From Leptospira kmetyi serovar Malaysia str. Bejo-Iso9 (GTDB lineage Bacteria; Spirochaetota; Leptospiria; Leptospirales; Leptospiraceae), in assembly GCF_000243735.2 (NCBI RefSeq), contig NZ_AHMP02000003.1:831001-895000 (forward strand): 64,000 nucleotides of DNA, in the 5' to 3' direction. Numbering within the stretch: the stretch's first letter is position 1; every line of letters begins with the position of its first letter. The notes beneath the pieces are model-generated. The model had not been told where the DNA came from. It saw nothing but the letters and a program-made list of their open reading frames with translations, and did not search any database. A program made the position numbers and the translations under genes. Positions 17,758-43,654 of this stretch are shown one piece after another.

Positions 17758-18606
17758 TCACTCTGATTCGCCGAAGGCTCTTCTCATCGCGGCTTGATAC
17801 CGTTCCGTATACAGATTTTCGGGAGTGGCTTTCGGATTTCCGATCGTCTGAAGTCTTTTTTTATTTTCGGAGATTCTGTCCTCGTTCAAAGGGTGTGTGG
17901 ATAAGAATTTAATCACACGTTTATCGGGGCTCGATCCGCCTTCTTCCTTTTCCTTTTTTTCGATCAAAACGAAAAACGATTCGAGTGCGCCGGGATAGTA
18001 TTTCGTGGATTTTAAATATTCAAAACTCATTGAATCCGCTTCGGCTTCCGCGGAACGGCTGTTTGCCAACGTAAGAATTTCTCCCCCGACCCGCGAACCG
18101 AGATTGATCAGATTGGCCGCGTCCGATCCTAAAAAGATCGTAAGCCCGATATAAATCGTAAAATAAATTCCCAAAGAACTGATGATCTGTTTTACGGAAT
18201 GTCTTTTTTCCGCGTGCGCGATTTCGTGCGCGAGAATGGCGGCTAACGTGGCCTCGTCTTGGATGAGTTTCAAAAGTCCCGTATAAACGAAGATATAACC
18301 TCCCGGAGTACAAACCGCGTTGATCGTATCGTCGTCGTCCAAGATGGAAATCTTATACGGAAAATCCTTTTTGTATTTGATCTGATCCGATTTGAGAATT
18401 CGATCCGCAACGGACTTAACGTATTTTTCCAAAGCCGGATCTTTGAGGATATGCATCCCTTCCTTTCCTTCTTTTGCGTTTTCCAAAAAGGATTTACCGA
18501 TCTGAAGATCCAATTCGATGGGAACGACAGAATCGATGATCGCGCCGCAACCCCAAAGATACAAAACGGTAAAAAGAAGAAACAACTTCGGAAGAATCTT
18601 TTTCAT
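17758..18606 (-). CDS. M48-family metallopeptidase lipoprotein
   Basis: The protein of about 282 residues has a lipoprotein signal ending LYLWGC (Cys20) and a peptidase M48 domain with zinc motif HEIAH (about 127-131). The third ligand is expected in [12 protein letters not shown]. It resembles periplasmic BepA/LoiP-type proteases that tidy up outer-membrane protein assembly. ATG 18606 is preferred because it places the lipobox correctly; ATG 18615 adds three residues and has a nearer GAGAAG. The frame is open further upstream but that would spoil the signal peptide. Confidence 0.9.
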   Translation of the reverse strand: MKKILPKLFLLFTVLYLWGCGAIIDSVVPIELDLQIGKSFLENAKEGKEGMHILKDPALEKYVKSVADRILKSDQIKYKKDFPYKISILDDDDTINAVCTPGGYIFVYTGLLKLIQDEATLAAILAHEIAHAEKRHSVKQIISSLGIYFTIYIGLTIFLGSDAANLINLGSRVGGEILTLANSRSAEAEADSMSFEYLKSTKYYPGALESFFVLIEKKEKEEGGSSPDKRVIKFLSTHPLNEDRISENKKRLQTIGNPKATPENLYTERYQAAMRRAFGESE

Positions 18607-18719
18607 AGAAAACATTCTTCTCAAATCTTGGATAAGAATCAACGCGGAATTTTTTAAACGAAGGGAAGAATTCCCCGCCAAAAAACGATTCGAAGGAGAG
18701 CGAACCGATCGCGTCAAAT

Positions 18720-19567
<848 letters not shown>

Positions 19568-19571
<4 letters not shown>

Positions 19572-20236
19572 GGAAATAAAATTTCCCTTCCCGATAAGGG
19601 TCTCAGTATAGGATCGACTTTTACTTCCAAGATTGCGTTGAGTTTCGAACCGGACCAATCAAAGATCAGAATTCGATCCTGAAATTCGTAATGACTGAGT
19701 TGTCCGTTGTTTAAGTAAAACGCGCGTAAAGATTCTCCCGGATTTTCCTCGGAACCGATCTGAGCGACATTTTTTCCGGAAATCGTAGTACCTGAGTATA
19801 GTTGAATATTCTTATATTCTTTGAGAGGGCCCGGATTCGGATTCAAACCTCGGTTCGGCGACGGAGAATTTGCGGACGCGGTCGTCGCGTTCGCTGGAGA
19901 CAAACTCGAAGTCGTCGAAGCGGCGTCCGAGGAAGAGACGGAAGCATGCGTAGACGGACTCTGTTGTTTCAACAATCCGCAGAAAAAAGGACCGGGAAGT
20001 TCGGGAATGGAAATCGAACAGGGAGAATTTTCCCAAACCTGTTCCTGACTCGCGGGATATTCCCTTCTCAAACTCTGGGCGACTTTCGCGTAGGTATAAT
20101 ACTTGAGTCTACCTATGAGTTCTCGGAGAGAATATTCCTTCCAAGACGGTTCTTCCGCGGAAACGGAAACATTCAAAAAAAGGAATAGAATCAAAAACGA
20201 AAACGTTCTGAACAACGTAAAAATTCCTTTTTCCAT
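19568..20236 (-). CDS. Exported hypothetical protein with Ser/Thr/Ala-rich linker
   Basis: The 222-residue protein has a signal peptide ([18 protein letters not shown]). An N-terminal region (about 30-90) contains two Cys residues, a low-complexity Ser/Thr/Ala/Asn/Pro linker lies at about 95-135, and a C-terminal beta-rich segment follows. I recognise no family. It sits between the NamZ-type muramidase and DUF2797 genes with a 1-base gap on one side and a 4-base overlap on the other, so it is translated from the same message. A periplasmic role linked to cell-wall turnover is possible but is only inference. Confidence 0.7.
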
Positions 20237-20237
20237 C

Positions 20238-21500
<1,263 letters not shown>

Positions 21501-21565
21501 CCGAGAATTCCTATTTTGTTTAAGAAAATCCCTCAAACCTATTCTTCAAGGAGAAAAACGACAAA

Positions 21566-22804
<1,239 letters not shown>

Positions 22805-22836
22805 TCTTTCTTTCGTTTAGAATTTTAGAATGTAGT

Positions 22837-22876
22837 AAAATACCCGTGGTTGCAAAAACCTCGGGTATTTTTTTGT
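22837..22876 (+). terminator. Strong intrinsic terminator after lipL46
   Basis: AAAATACCCG (22837-22846) pairs with CGGGTATTTT (22862-22871), and further Ts extend the run. It lies 33 bases after the lipL46 stop. Confidence 0.9.
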
Positions 22877-23346
22877 CTTCAGAGCGCAGTGCGTAAAATG
22901 AGAACGTCGCGAAAAAACGGAAAACTGTAGGAGTTCCCACATTTTGCAGTAAAACAAGGGGTCGCCCCACCCGGCATTGGGTGGAGGTGGTGGGCTCGTG
23001 GGAAAATTTCCGGACAAATCCCCTTTATCAGAAAATTAGAATTCTTGCAAGTAGAATAGGAACGCTTTTCCTTTGTGGGAACTCTTACAAAAACCGGACG
23101 AAATCGACCGTTCCCGCGGATAAATCTTCATTTCCCGGAATTGTTTTGATAAACGACTTATAAATCGAAGCAAAAAATCCGATCCGCGATCAATAACAAA
23201 GAACATTCAATAACTAGAATATTCAATTTTTAGATCGCTTCTTCATTTTCAACTAAAGCTCTGCCTACGATCCAGATTCTCGAATTCGAATCACGTAACG
23301 AGGTTCGAGCGCCTGGATCGATTCAGATTTCATTTCGGAGATTGTT
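22877..23346. repeat. Gene-free region with interspersed repeats
   Basis: No credible gene is visible in this 470-base stretch. It holds an inverted copy of the 15-bp TGTGGGAACTC motif (22927-22941, -), a direct copy (23074-23088, +), and between them a GC-rich inverted element at about 22958-23005 whose complement reads CCACCTCCACCC...GGGTGGGGC. The same GC-rich element recurs near 24759, 34360 and 54186. The promoter of the following cytochrome gene should also lie here, but I cannot place it. Confidence 0.65.
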
Positions 23347-23897
23347 ATGAAAAAAATTCTTTCGACGGTTTTCTCTGTCGGTGCAATTCTCGCCTTGTCG
23401 GCAAATTGTTCCAAGAGCGACCATTCCACCTCGGCCCGCATCGAACGCGGAAAAAAAATCGTCCTTGCGAGCGGACGCGGCGATTGCCACACACCAAAAA
23501 ACATGACGGCACAAGACCCGGTTCCCGATAATTCAAAATTCTTAGAAGGATATTTGGAAACAAATCGATTACCCGATTACAAAAGTTTTCAAAATTCTCC
23601 CTGGGTTTTGTTTACCGGAGATCTTACGGCGGTGGTCGGTCCTTGGGGGATCAGCTTTGCAAAGAATCTAACGCCCGATCCTGAAACCGGGATCGGCAGT
23701 TGGACGGAAGATATGTTCGTTCAAACGATTCGCACTCAAAAAAAAATGGGAGTAAGAAGACCATCCTTCCTCCAATGGGACCGATCTTTGCGGGCAACTT
23801 AAGCACGTGAAACGACGAAGAATGAAAGGATATCTTCGCGTATCTGAAATCTTTAAAGCCGATTCGAAATAAGGTTCCCGAACCGATTCTCGAATAG
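23347..23897 (+). pseudogene. Decayed cytochrome c lipoprotein gene
   Basis: The first 140 or so codons encode a lipoprotein-like signal (ALSANC) and a class-I cytochrome c with GDCHTPKN...PGT-like context and ISFAKNLTPDPETGIGSWTEDMFV. The heme motif is broken: the first Cys of CxxCH is Arg (GRGDCH). A frameshift near 23755-23763 moves the family-typical end (PPMGPIFAGNL...IFAYLKSLKPIRNKVPEPI) into another frame, which has in-frame TGA codons at 23808 and 23823 before the natural TAG at 23895. Three independent lesions make it a pseudogene. The intact ancestor would have been a periplasmic electron carrier. Confidence 0.8.
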
Positions 23898-24076
23898 TGA
23901 TCGATCGAACGGATTGTAACCGTAGTTTTACGGTCCGTTCGTCTTCTCCTCTTTTTATTCTCTCTGAAAAGGACCGCGATCTTTTAAACGTACGGAAAGT
24001 GTTCGACGTAAGTCGCCGTTTCCATCCACCGTTCTTAAAAAACATAAAAATAGAACTTAGAACTTAGAGACATACA

Positions 24077-24586
24077 ATGAAACGAATTCTCAAAAAAATG
24101 AAGGCGGAGGCAATCTCACCGCCCCGCCCCGCGTATAGACAAATTCTGTGGTCTTGGATGGGAGGAATTCTCGGGATTTCCCTCATCGCCCTTTTATCCG
24201 AAACGTTCGATTCTCCTTTGATCATGGCCCCTTTCGGTGCGTCCTGTGTGCTTTTGTTCGGAGTTCCCGAAAGCCCGCTTTCTCAACCGAGAAACTTAGT
24301 CGGAGGTCATTTGATCGCGTCGACGATCGGACTTCTTTTTCTGAATCTTCTTGGAAACGAGTGGTATGTCTTAGGACTTGCCGTAGCGACTTCGATTGCG
24401 ATCATGCAGGTTACGAAAACGACTCATCCGCCCGCGGGTGCGGATCCGATCGTGATTCTGATGGGAAACGAAAGTTGGAGTTTTCTTTTGACTCCGGCGC
24501 TCAGCGGATCTTTGATCCTTTTGATTCTTGCGCTCGTGTTCAACAACCTGAATAAGAATCGTCAGTATCCGAAATTTTGGAGATGA
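24077..24586 (+). CDS. HPP-family membrane protein
   Basis: The 169-residue protein has four predicted membrane spans and the diagnostic THPPAGADP motif (about 115-123), with LIMAPFGASCVLLFGVPESPLSQPRN ahead of it, split across spans 2 and 3. HPP proteins are proposed nitrite/nitrate-type transport or chloroplast-like membrane proteins, with little biochemical proof in bacteria. No ribosome site is obvious before the ATG. The gene is isolated between repeat-bearing spacers. Confidence 0.85.
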   Translation: MKRILKKMKAEAISPPRPAYRQILWSWMGGILGISLIALLSETFDSPLIMAPFGASCVLLFGVPESPLSQPRNLVGGHLIASTIGLLFLNLLGNEWYVLGLAVATSIAIMQVTKTTHPPAGADPIVILMGNESWSFLLTPALSGSLILLILALVFNNLNKNRQYPKFWR

Positions 24587-24860
24587 ATAATCGATGCTTC
24601 GATTTTAAGGATTCTTTGAGAATTGACAATTGAATCGCTTCAGCCGATTTCTAAGTTGAATTCGGTCGGAGTTACGACAAGATTTTTGATGCAATATTCT
24701 ACTTGCAAAAAGTAGAATATTCTGATATTGAAAACTTTCGCAATTCTTCCCACGAACCCGCCTCCTCCACCCGAATCGGGGTGGGGCCGCCGTTCTACAA
24801 AACATCGTCGGAATTACGACATGCTCGAAATAACTACATCTGAATCGATTCTAAAATAAA
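24587..24860. repeat. Gene-free spacer with GC-rich and GTCGGANNTACGAC repeats
   Basis: The stretch contains two copies of a near-palindromic 14-mer, GTCGGAGTTACGAC (24665-24678) and GTCGGAATTACGAC (24807-24820). Between them is a GC-rich inverted element, CTCCACCCGAATCGGGGTGGGGC (about 24766-24788, stem CCACCC/GGGTGG). An AGTAGAATATTCT inverted repeat lies near 24710-24722. No gene is credible here. Confidence 0.65.
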
Positions 24861-24864
24861 AAAA

Positions 24865-24899
24865 TCCGCCGGAAGAGATGCCTTCCGACGGAACCTTTT
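24865..24899. terminator. Bidirectional terminator downstream of flaB copy 1
   Basis: TCCGCCGGAAG (24865-24875) pairs with CTTCCGACGGA (24882-24892) with one wobble. It is flanked by an A-run on the left and a T-run on the right, so it works as an intrinsic terminator in both directions. Its main client is flaB on the minus strand. Confidence 0.9.
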
Positions 24900-24927
24900 T
24901 TTCTACCTTCCCTCCTGGAAGGCTTCC

Positions 24928-29524
<4,597 letters not shown>

Positions 29525-29545
29525 CACGAACGAGGAATATTCAAA

Positions 29546-31985
<2,440 letters not shown>

Positions 31986-31994
31986 AAAAAGAAT

Positions 31995-32921
31995 TTGGAT
32001 CCTTCCGTTTCGATATCACGTTTGGAATCTTTCGAAAAAGAATCCCCCTTTCGTTTTCGGTTTTATTTATTTCTTCTGACGCTCTTACAATTTTTCTACG
32101 TTTTTTTGGCCTCTGCGATCCTCTTTTCCCTATTCTTGTTGGGAATTAGTTTTCACGAATGGTGTTGTCAAGGTTCCACCTTTCTCAATGAACTGGCGAG
32201 CGAATTGTTCTTTTATGTTTTCAACCTACCGGCCGTTTTTGCGATCTGCTCCGTCCTCTACGCTCTTTGGATTTTTTTAAGTTCGCTTTGGATTCGACCG
32301 GACATTAAAGGTTCTCAGGTTTTGAAACGAATTGGAACGAAAGAATTGGATTCACTCAAGTTGGAAAGATTTCATTCTCTCTTGCAAAGAATCAGAATTG
32401 AAATCGGCGGACCTAAAGTCCACACGATCCAATGGAACGACGATCACGACGTTTCGCTAGTTCGTTCTTTTCGATTCGGAATCTTCGGACCTTCGAGAAT
32501 TCATCTTTCGTTGGGAGCTCCTCTTCTACATTTTCTTACGCCGGAAGAATTCGAAACGATTCTCCTGTTCGAATCCGCGCGCGGAATCGAAACCTATAAA
32601 AGTAGATTCGTGATTTGGTTGCAAAGATGCCGTGCAATTTTTGAAAAGGACGATCTGGATCCGCCGGAAAGTCCATTTCGAACGTATCATACGGCTTTGA
32701 AAAACGGCCAGGCACGAAGAGCGAAACAAGTTGCGGCAAAACGGATCGGTTCCGAAAAAATCGAAAAGACGTTAGCCGCTCTCGCACTTTTGAAAGAAAA
32801 AATTTCTATATCCGGTGAGGAATCGAACTTGGATCCCCATTTTGCGGAGAATGCTTTGGATTGGTATTTCTATCCGGTGAGCGATTCTGTGTTAGTCGGA
32901 GATGGTTTAAAAAGAGGATGA
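31995..32921 (+). CDS. Membrane protein with degenerate M48-peptidase-like domain
   Basis: The 308-residue protein has two N-terminal hydrophobic regions (about 25-55 and 70-95) and a cytoplasmic part. In that part, FGIFGPSRIHLSLGAPLLHFLTPEEFETILLFESARGIE (read in pieces, about 155-193) follows the M48/HtpX pattern up to the zinc helix. Where HExxH is expected it has FESARG, so the catalytic His and Glu arrangement is gone. It would be a pseudo-peptidase. The TTG start lacks a ribosome site, and TTG 32022 is an alternative. It follows fliG by 9 bases. Confidence 0.5.
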   Translation: MDPSVSISRLESFEKESPFRFRFYLFLLTLLQFFYVFLASAILFSLFLLGISFHEWCCQGSTFLNELASELFFYVFNLPAVFAICSVLYALWIFLSSLWIRPDIKGSQVLKRIGTKELDSLKLERFHSLLQRIRIEIGGPKVHTIQWNDDHDVSLVRSFRFGIFGPSRIHLSLGAPLLHFLTPEEFETILLFESARGIETYKSRFVIWLQRCRAIFEKDDLDPPESPFRTYHTALKNGQARRAKQVAAKRIGSEKIEKTLAALALLKEKISISGEESNLDPHFAENALDWYFYPVSDSVLVGDGLKRG

Positions 32922-32925
32922 ATTC

Positions 32926-33000
<75 letters not shown>

Positions 33001-33145
33001 TATTCCTTAGATACTTTTTCAAAGGAACTTCTCCGGTCAATCGATTTTGATTCAATTGAACCGAAAAATTCTATTCCGAAAATCAATTCTTTCATTTACT
33101 GGAATACAGAATTCTCCGCATAAAAATATTGGAACACGTATCAGG

Positions 33146-33820
<675 letters not shown>

Positions 33821-33830
33821 ACTAAGTTCC

Positions 33831-33859
33831 TTGACTCCCAAGGCGACTCTCACATCCTG
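33831..33859 (+). promoter_or_regulatory. Candidate tRNA-Leu promoter
   Basis: TTGACT at 33831-33836, 17 bases, then ATCCTG at 33854-33859, which would start transcription a few bases before the tRNA at 33873. The -35 box is good and the -10 moderate. Confidence 0.45.
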
Positions 33860-33861
33860 TC

Positions 33862-34234
<373 letters not shown>

Positions 34235-34545
34235 TAACAATCATACAATCAACGATGATGAAACGTGGACTCGAAGCTCTGTCGTAGCTCCGACACCGAC
34301 GTCTTAAATTCTCCTTGAAGAAAAGGCATTTCCCTGATAAGGACAATTCTCCGGACTCAGGCTCCACCACCCACCCCTCCACCCAAACCCGGGTGGGGCG
34401 CAAAAATTTCACAACGAAGTTGTCGGAACAATGGCATCTCTTCCCATCCCCATCACTACTCCGACCTTTCCGAAAAATTCTATCTTCGCAAAAGGCCCCT
34501 AAAAAAAATGAGAAAAGCAATCTCCCAAAGGCAAAACACAATTCG
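34235..34545. repeat. Gene-free spacer with GTCGTAGCTCCGAC and GC-rich inverted element
   Basis: The spacer holds GTCGTAGCTCCGAC at 34281-34294 (complement of the GTCGGANNTACGAC motif seen near 24.7 kb). A GC-rich element, CTCCACCCAAACCCGGGTGGGGC, lies at about 34377-34399. An open frame runs through part of it into the DUF1993 gene, but the family-like sequence begins only at 34546. Confidence 0.6.
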
Positions 34546-35058
34546 ATGCTCTACGAAATCACAATCCTTCAGTTTACAAAAATGCTTCAAAATCTCAAAC
34601 TTCTTTTGGACAAAGGGGCGTCCTACGCCGAGTCGAAAAAGTTCGACTTGGAAGTTCTCCTCAATTCCAGATTGGCGCCCGACCAGTTTCACTTCATCAA
34701 ACAGGTTCAAGTCGCTTGCGATACGGCCAAGTTGTGCGCGTCTCGACTCACAACCAAGGAAGCGCCTAAAAACGAAGACCACGAAAAAACCCTGGCCGAG
34801 TTGCGGACCAGAATCGATTCCACGTTAACCTATCTTTCTTCGTTTAACAAAAAGGATTTCGAAGGCGCGAACGAAAGAAAAATCTTCCATCCTCGTTGGG
34901 AAGGAAAATATCTCACGGGAGAAGAATTCGCCATACAACACGCGATTCCCAACTTCTACTTCCATATTACGACCGCGTATTCGATTCTCCGTCACAACGG
35001 AGTAGAAATCGGAAAGAAAAACTACTTAGGAGATATGCCGCTCAAAAGCGAATCTTGA
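34546..35058 (+). CDS. DUF1993 family protein
   Basis: The 170-residue protein begins [23 protein letters not shown] and has [22 protein letters not shown] and [29 protein letters not shown] (in parts, about 137-162), the conserved blocks of DUF1993. These small helical proteins resemble the DinB four-helix fold; the function is unknown. ATG 34546 matches the family start. The frame extends upstream into repeat sequence and is not coding there. The next gene begins 5 bases after its stop. Confidence 0.88.
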   Translation: MLYEITILQFTKMLQNLKLLLDKGASYAESKKFDLEVLLNSRLAPDQFHFIKQVQVACDTAKLCASRLTTKEAPKNEDHEKTLAELRTRIDSTLTYLSSFNKKDFEGANERKIFHPRWEGKYLTGEEFAIQHAIPNFYFHITTAYSILRHNGVEIGKKNYLGDMPLKSES

Positions 35059-35063
35059 TCCGC

Positions 35064-35981
35064 ATGAAAACGTTTCTAAACTTAAAACCAAAACGTCCTT
35101 CTCGAACTTTGATCCTCTTCGCGATCGCCGTTGTATTCTTTCTTATTTTAGAAAACTGTAATTCTTCCTCGGGAGAAAAACAAACCTCCGTCAATACAAA
35201 ACCGAATCCGAACGGAATCCCCGTTTTGATCTATCACGAGATCGTAACCGATTCGGAAAAAGAATACGGAGAAACCGTCATTTCTCTGGAACGATTCGAA
35301 GAACAGATGAAATATCTTTTTTCCAAAGGATATCATCCGATTACGATGAAAGAACTTCTTCTTTATATCCGAAAGGGAAAGGTTTTACCGGATAAGGCGG
35401 TCGTATTAAATTTCGACGACGGTTGGAAAAACGTTTTGAACGCGGTTCCGATTCTCAATCGATATTCTTTCCCGGCCTCTTTTTGGATCATCGCCGGTCC
35501 GAAAGGAATCGGAAACGGAGAATATATGGAATGGTCCGATATTCGGGAACTTTCCAAAAATCCGAACTTCGAAATCGGTTCCCATACCTTCAGTCATCCT
35601 TGGAATCCCAAGGACAATCTGGTGACTTGGGTGGACAATAAGAACCAAGGAAAGGGCCGAAAAGACGCGCTTTTCGAGTTAAAAGAATCCAAACGAATTC
35701 TGGAATCCAAGTTAGGCATTCCGATCGACTATTTGGCTTGGCCTTGCGGTTGGTACAACGAGAAACTCGTACAGTTGGCAAAAGAATCCGGTTATAAAGC
35801 GTTATTGACCACCGAAGACGGGCCCAATCTCCCCGGAGAAGATCCGTATAGAATCAAAAGGGTCTTTATAGACGGCAAATGCGACCTTGCATCCTTTATT
35901 GAACAATTGGAGAATCCAAGATACATCGTATGTCAGAAGTCTCAAAAACCTACGTTGGGCAACTCCCCCTATAACCATTAA
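35064..35981 (+). CDS. Exported polysaccharide deacetylase (NodB domain)
   Basis: The 305-residue protein has an N-terminal hydrophobic segment ending [10 protein letters not shown], which may be a relaxed spirochaetal lipobox. A NodB homology domain follows with PVLIYHEIV, motif 1 NFDDGW, motif 2 SHTFSH (metal-binding His pair), and motif 3 LAWPCGWYN. It would remove acetyl groups from an envelope glycan or peptidoglycan sugar. It probably shares a message with the DUF1993 gene, although no functional link is known. Confidence 0.88.
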   Translation: MKTFLNLKPKRPSRTLILFAIAVVFFLILENCNSSSGEKQTSVNTKPNPNGIPVLIYHEIVTDSEKEYGETVISLERFEEQMKYLFSKGYHPITMKELLLYIRKGKVLPDKAVVLNFDDGWKNVLNAVPILNRYSFPASFWIIAGPKGIGNGEYMEWSDIRELSKNPNFEIGSHTFSHPWNPKDNLVTWVDNKNQGKGRKDALFELKESKRILESKLGIPIDYLAWPCGWYNEKLVQLAKESGYKALLTTEDGPNLPGEDPYRIKRVFIDGKCDLASFIEQLENPRYIVCQKSQKPTLGNSPYNH

Positions 35982-36100
35982 GGTTCTCTAAATTTAGGAC
36001 CCAAAATAAATTTTTCCTCCCCGGAGAATTATTATGATTCCACCGGGAATGCCTACTTTTCTTATAGTAAGTTTAAGTAAATTTGAACGAGGGCCAATCA

Positions 36101-38305
<2,205 letters not shown>

Positions 38306-38348
38306 TTTCCTCTTGTAATTTGGTTCCTGGGAAAAACTCTCGTTCTAT

Positions 38349-39003
<655 letters not shown>

Positions 39004-39006
39004 GGA

Positions 39007-40492
<1,486 letters not shown>

Positions 40493-40503
<11 letters not shown>

Positions 40504-40522
40504 ATTCCGGTCGTGACTTTTC
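40493..40522 (+). terminator. Terminator with the lysS stop codon in its loop
   Basis: GACCGGAA (40493-40500) and TTCCGGTC (40505-40512) form a perfect 8-bp stem around a TAAA loop that contains the lysS TAA. A GTGACTTTTCTC tail follows. The stem's left arm encodes the last residues of LysS. Confidence 0.7.
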
Positions 40523-40839
40523 TCTAAACGTTTCGATTCAGTTTTGTTTCGTTCGCAGTCTGATGAACTTCAAAGCGAACCTAAACCGACCAACGGTCGT
40601 GACGATCAATGTCAGAGAAGACAAGTCCGTAGCGCAGAGAAAAACGCGTTCAAAAAAACGAACTCAATTCTTTTTTAGAGTCATAAAAGAAATTTTAATT
40701 TACGATTCTAACGACAAAGAATCTCGAAAGAGAATTTTCCCGGCTCATAGAAATCGTTCCATCTGCACAACGATAAGAAAGTTGCGAGAACGTCCCCAAA
40801 AAAAACTGGATGAAAACTCCGGAGAAATCCGAACGATTT
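40523..40839. other. Convergent spacer, no gene seen
   Basis: About 320 bases between lysS and the WecG-type gene, which face each other. Open frames present have no ribosome sites and no recognisable products, and one overlaps the WecG gene antisense. No clear repeat family member was found. Confidence 0.4.
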
Positions 40840-41670
<831 letters not shown>

Positions 41671-41714
41671 CCTAAAGACATCCTATACGACATAAGTTCA
41701 GAGTCAATTGAAAC

Positions 41715-42368
41715 TTACCGATTTTGTTCCCGTATTTTTGAGGCTGAAGCTCTAAATTCTTTTTCCAAACAAGCCATGGAAATACCGGAAAGCAGAAACG
41801 GTCCTTCTTTCAAAATCAGATCCAAATTCGAAACCTGAATTCCGCCGATCAAAGTAACGGGCAAAGGAGATTCCTCTTTGAGCCGCCTCAAGGTTTCGGT
41901 TCCGATCTCGGACTTCGCGTCGTCCTTATTCTCCGTCGGAAAAATCGGTCCCAACCCCGTGTAATTCCAAAGGGAAGAATCCAAATTCTTCACCTCATCC
42001 AACGAATGAGACGAGGTTCCGAGAAAGAGTTCCGAGTCGGATAAAAGTTTTTTTTCCTCTTCGGTCAAAGTTTCAAAATCCTCTTTCCCGACATGAGCCC
42101 CGTAACAATTCCAAGTCTTTGCCTGTTTCCAAAAATCATTGAGAATCCAAAGAACGTTAGGATAACGATCTTGGAGAGATTTTACGAGAAATTCCAGTTC
42201 GGAAAGGGAAATGTTTTTGGCTCGGATCTGAACAAACGGAACCAAATCCGGATATTCCAACCAAAGTTTCGGAAGTTCGAATAGATCCAGATTCCTCTTT
42301 TTACAAAAATCGAAATCTAAAATCGGATAAATTCCCGGCTCGGGCCAGGCGGTCGACTCAACCCCCAC
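41715..42368 (-). CDS. thiE: Thiamine-phosphate synthase ThiE (divergent)
   Basis: The protein of about 217 residues has the TIM-barrel ThiE order: IYPILDFDF at the start, FVQIRAKN (QLRxKN site), [22 protein letters not shown], a [10 protein letters not shown] motif and [16 protein letters not shown], then TLIGGI. It joins the thiazole and pyrimidine parts of thiamine. Several motif residues differ from the norm. GTG 42368 has an AGG seven bases upstream; TTG 42374 is an alternative. The 5' end overlaps thiS, so the two are co-translated. Confidence 0.85.
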   Translation of the reverse strand: MGVESTAWPEPGIYPILDFDFCKKRNLDLFELPKLWLEYPDLVPFVQIRAKNISLSELEFLVKSLQDRYPNVLWILNDFWKQAKTWNCYGAHVGKEDFETLTEEEKKLLSDSELFLGTSSHSLDEVKNLDSSLWNYTGLGPIFPTENKDDAKSEIGTETLRRLKEESPLPVTLIGGIQVSNLDLILKEGPFLLSGISMACLEKEFRASASKIREQNR

Positions 42369-42558
42369 CGACAAACCTAAGAATTTCCACCCGATCCTCT
42401 TCTTCCAATTCGATTTGGTTCCAGACTTCCCGTTTCAAAATGTTTCCGTTCCGCTGAATGGCAACCATTTCCGGTCTAAGTTTCAAATATTCTAATAAGG
42501 ATTGAATTTTCGTAGATTCCAGTTCGGAAAGACGAAGCGGTTTTCCGTTAACTTTCAT
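42358..42558 (-). CDS. thiS: Sulfur carrier protein ThiS
   Basis: The 66-residue ubiquitin-fold protein begins [10 protein letters not shown] and ends EILRFVGGG, with the C-terminal Gly-Gly that is adenylated and thiocarboxylated to donate sulfur for the thiazole ring. The extra Gly at the end is slightly unusual, since ThiS normally ends in GG. It overlaps thiE by 11-17 bases. No thiF, thiG or thiH is present here, so the rest of the pathway must be elsewhere. Confidence 0.85.
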   Translation of the reverse strand: MKVNGKPLRLSELESTKIQSLLEYLKLRPEMVAIQRNGNILKREVWNQIELEEEDRVEILRFVGGG

Positions 42559-42649
42559 AGAGTGGTCCTAGAAAGTTTGGACTTGGAATCTTATAGTGTC
42601 CAATCTTTTTTGATTTACGCGAAATTCCGAGATGAGGGATCATACATTT

Positions 42650-42934
42650 ATGAGGAAATTATCTTCAATCATTCTATTCTTTCTTTTGCTTTCCACCGTA
42701 GTTTTAGGTTGTCACGCAAGACACGACGAAACCAGCGATCGGGCTTTTTTCAATTACATTCTTGCCTGCGGTCCCGGTGGAACGATCGATTCCTGCAACG
42801 CGAATTGCGCCGCTACTTACGGTTCGACCGTAACCGCCGCGAACATGCAATATCTCAACACTTGCACAAGCGCCTGTTCTACGAACTGCAATATCTTGAC
42901 TCTTTACTTACAATACAGCGCTCTCAACAAGTAA
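42650..42934 (+). CDS. Small cysteine-rich lipoprotein
   Basis: The 94-residue precursor has a signal peptide ([18 protein letters not shown]) with a good lipobox, VLGC. The mature part of about 70 residues contains seven more cysteines in pairs such as C-x3-C and C-x3-C, suggesting disulfide-stabilised folding at the cell surface or periplasm. I recognise no family. ATG 42650 has GAGGG nine bases upstream; ATG 42632 would add six residues. Its 3' end overlaps the convergent rsmE-like gene by 11 bases. Confidence 0.75.
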   Translation: MRKLSSIILFFLLLSTVVLGCHARHDETSDRAFFNYILACGPGGTIDSCNANCAATYGSTVTAANMQYLNTCTSACSTNCNILTLYLQYSALNK

Positions 42935-43640
42935 AGTAACGAAACATCGAGGCCGCGAAAATTCCTGCGGTCTCGATTTTTAAGATAGAATCCCCTGCCT
43001 TCACACCGAGAACTTTTTTTTCCTTCAATAGATTCGTCTCTTTTTCCCGAAAGCCTCCTTCGGGCCCTATGATCCAAATCGCGTTTCGAAAAAATTCTGG
43101 TTGGAGATTCGATTCTCCTTTGGGATCGAATTGATATACGGAAGGGCTCATTTCTTTTGATTGCCGCTCCGAGTTTTCTTTTTCCCGAGAATGGAAGAAT
43201 TCCTTCAGCGCAACCGGCGCGTAAACTTCGGGCAGAAAAATTCTTTTGGACTGAATCGCCGCTTCTTCCATGATCTTTTGAACTCTTGCGATGTTGAAAT
43301 CCTTTCGATCGGATTGTTCGAAGTTCAAAAAATAAAAATGCGTAAGCCCGAGTTCGGTCCCCTTTTGTAAAAGCCACTCGAGTCGATTTCCCTTCGGAAT
43401 CGCGGTCGCGATCCCCGAAACGACGTTCGGTTGCGGATGACGTTTCGTTTCCTTTAACGTTCCCTGTAAGGCTCCGGCTTTTACTTCGTAAACCCATTCC
43501 GATCCGATTCCGTCGAAAACGCGCAGAATCTTGTCTTCGGAAAAAATCCGAAGCGCTTTGAGATGCGACGTTTCTTCTTGATTGAGGGAGAATGGGGATT
43601 CGGAATTCCATTCTCGTCTGAAAAGAATCGATTCTTCCAA
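42924..43640 (-). CDS. RsmE-family methyltransferase, copy 2
   Basis: The 238-residue protein has the RsmE layout: an N-terminal PUA-like part with [19 protein letters not shown], then a SPOUT domain with [40 protein letters not shown] and a knot reading SILKIETAG. The last has Lys where most RsmE have Arg (LRTETA). It may methylate U1498 or another position; the copy at 4127-4915 keeps the canonical residue. It is followed by the LolA-like gene upstream in the same direction. Confidence 0.85.
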   Translation of the reverse strand: MEESILFRREWNSESPFSLNQEETSHLKALRIFSEDKILRVFDGIGSEWVYEVKAGALQGTLKETKRHPQPNVVSGIATAIPKGNRLEWLLQKGTELGLTHFYFLNFEQSDRKDFNIARVQKIMEEAAIQSKRIFLPEVYAPVALKEFFHSREKENSERQSKEMSPSVYQFDPKGESNLQPEFFRNAIWIIGPEGGFREKETNLLKEKKVLGVKAGDSILKIETAGIFAASMFRYFTC

Positions 43641-43654
43641 AACGTAGATCCTTT

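Noticed and set aside
22927..23088. Insertion-sequence ends around the inverted TGTGGGAACTC copies
   Set aside because: No transposase frame lies between them and no target-site duplication is visible.
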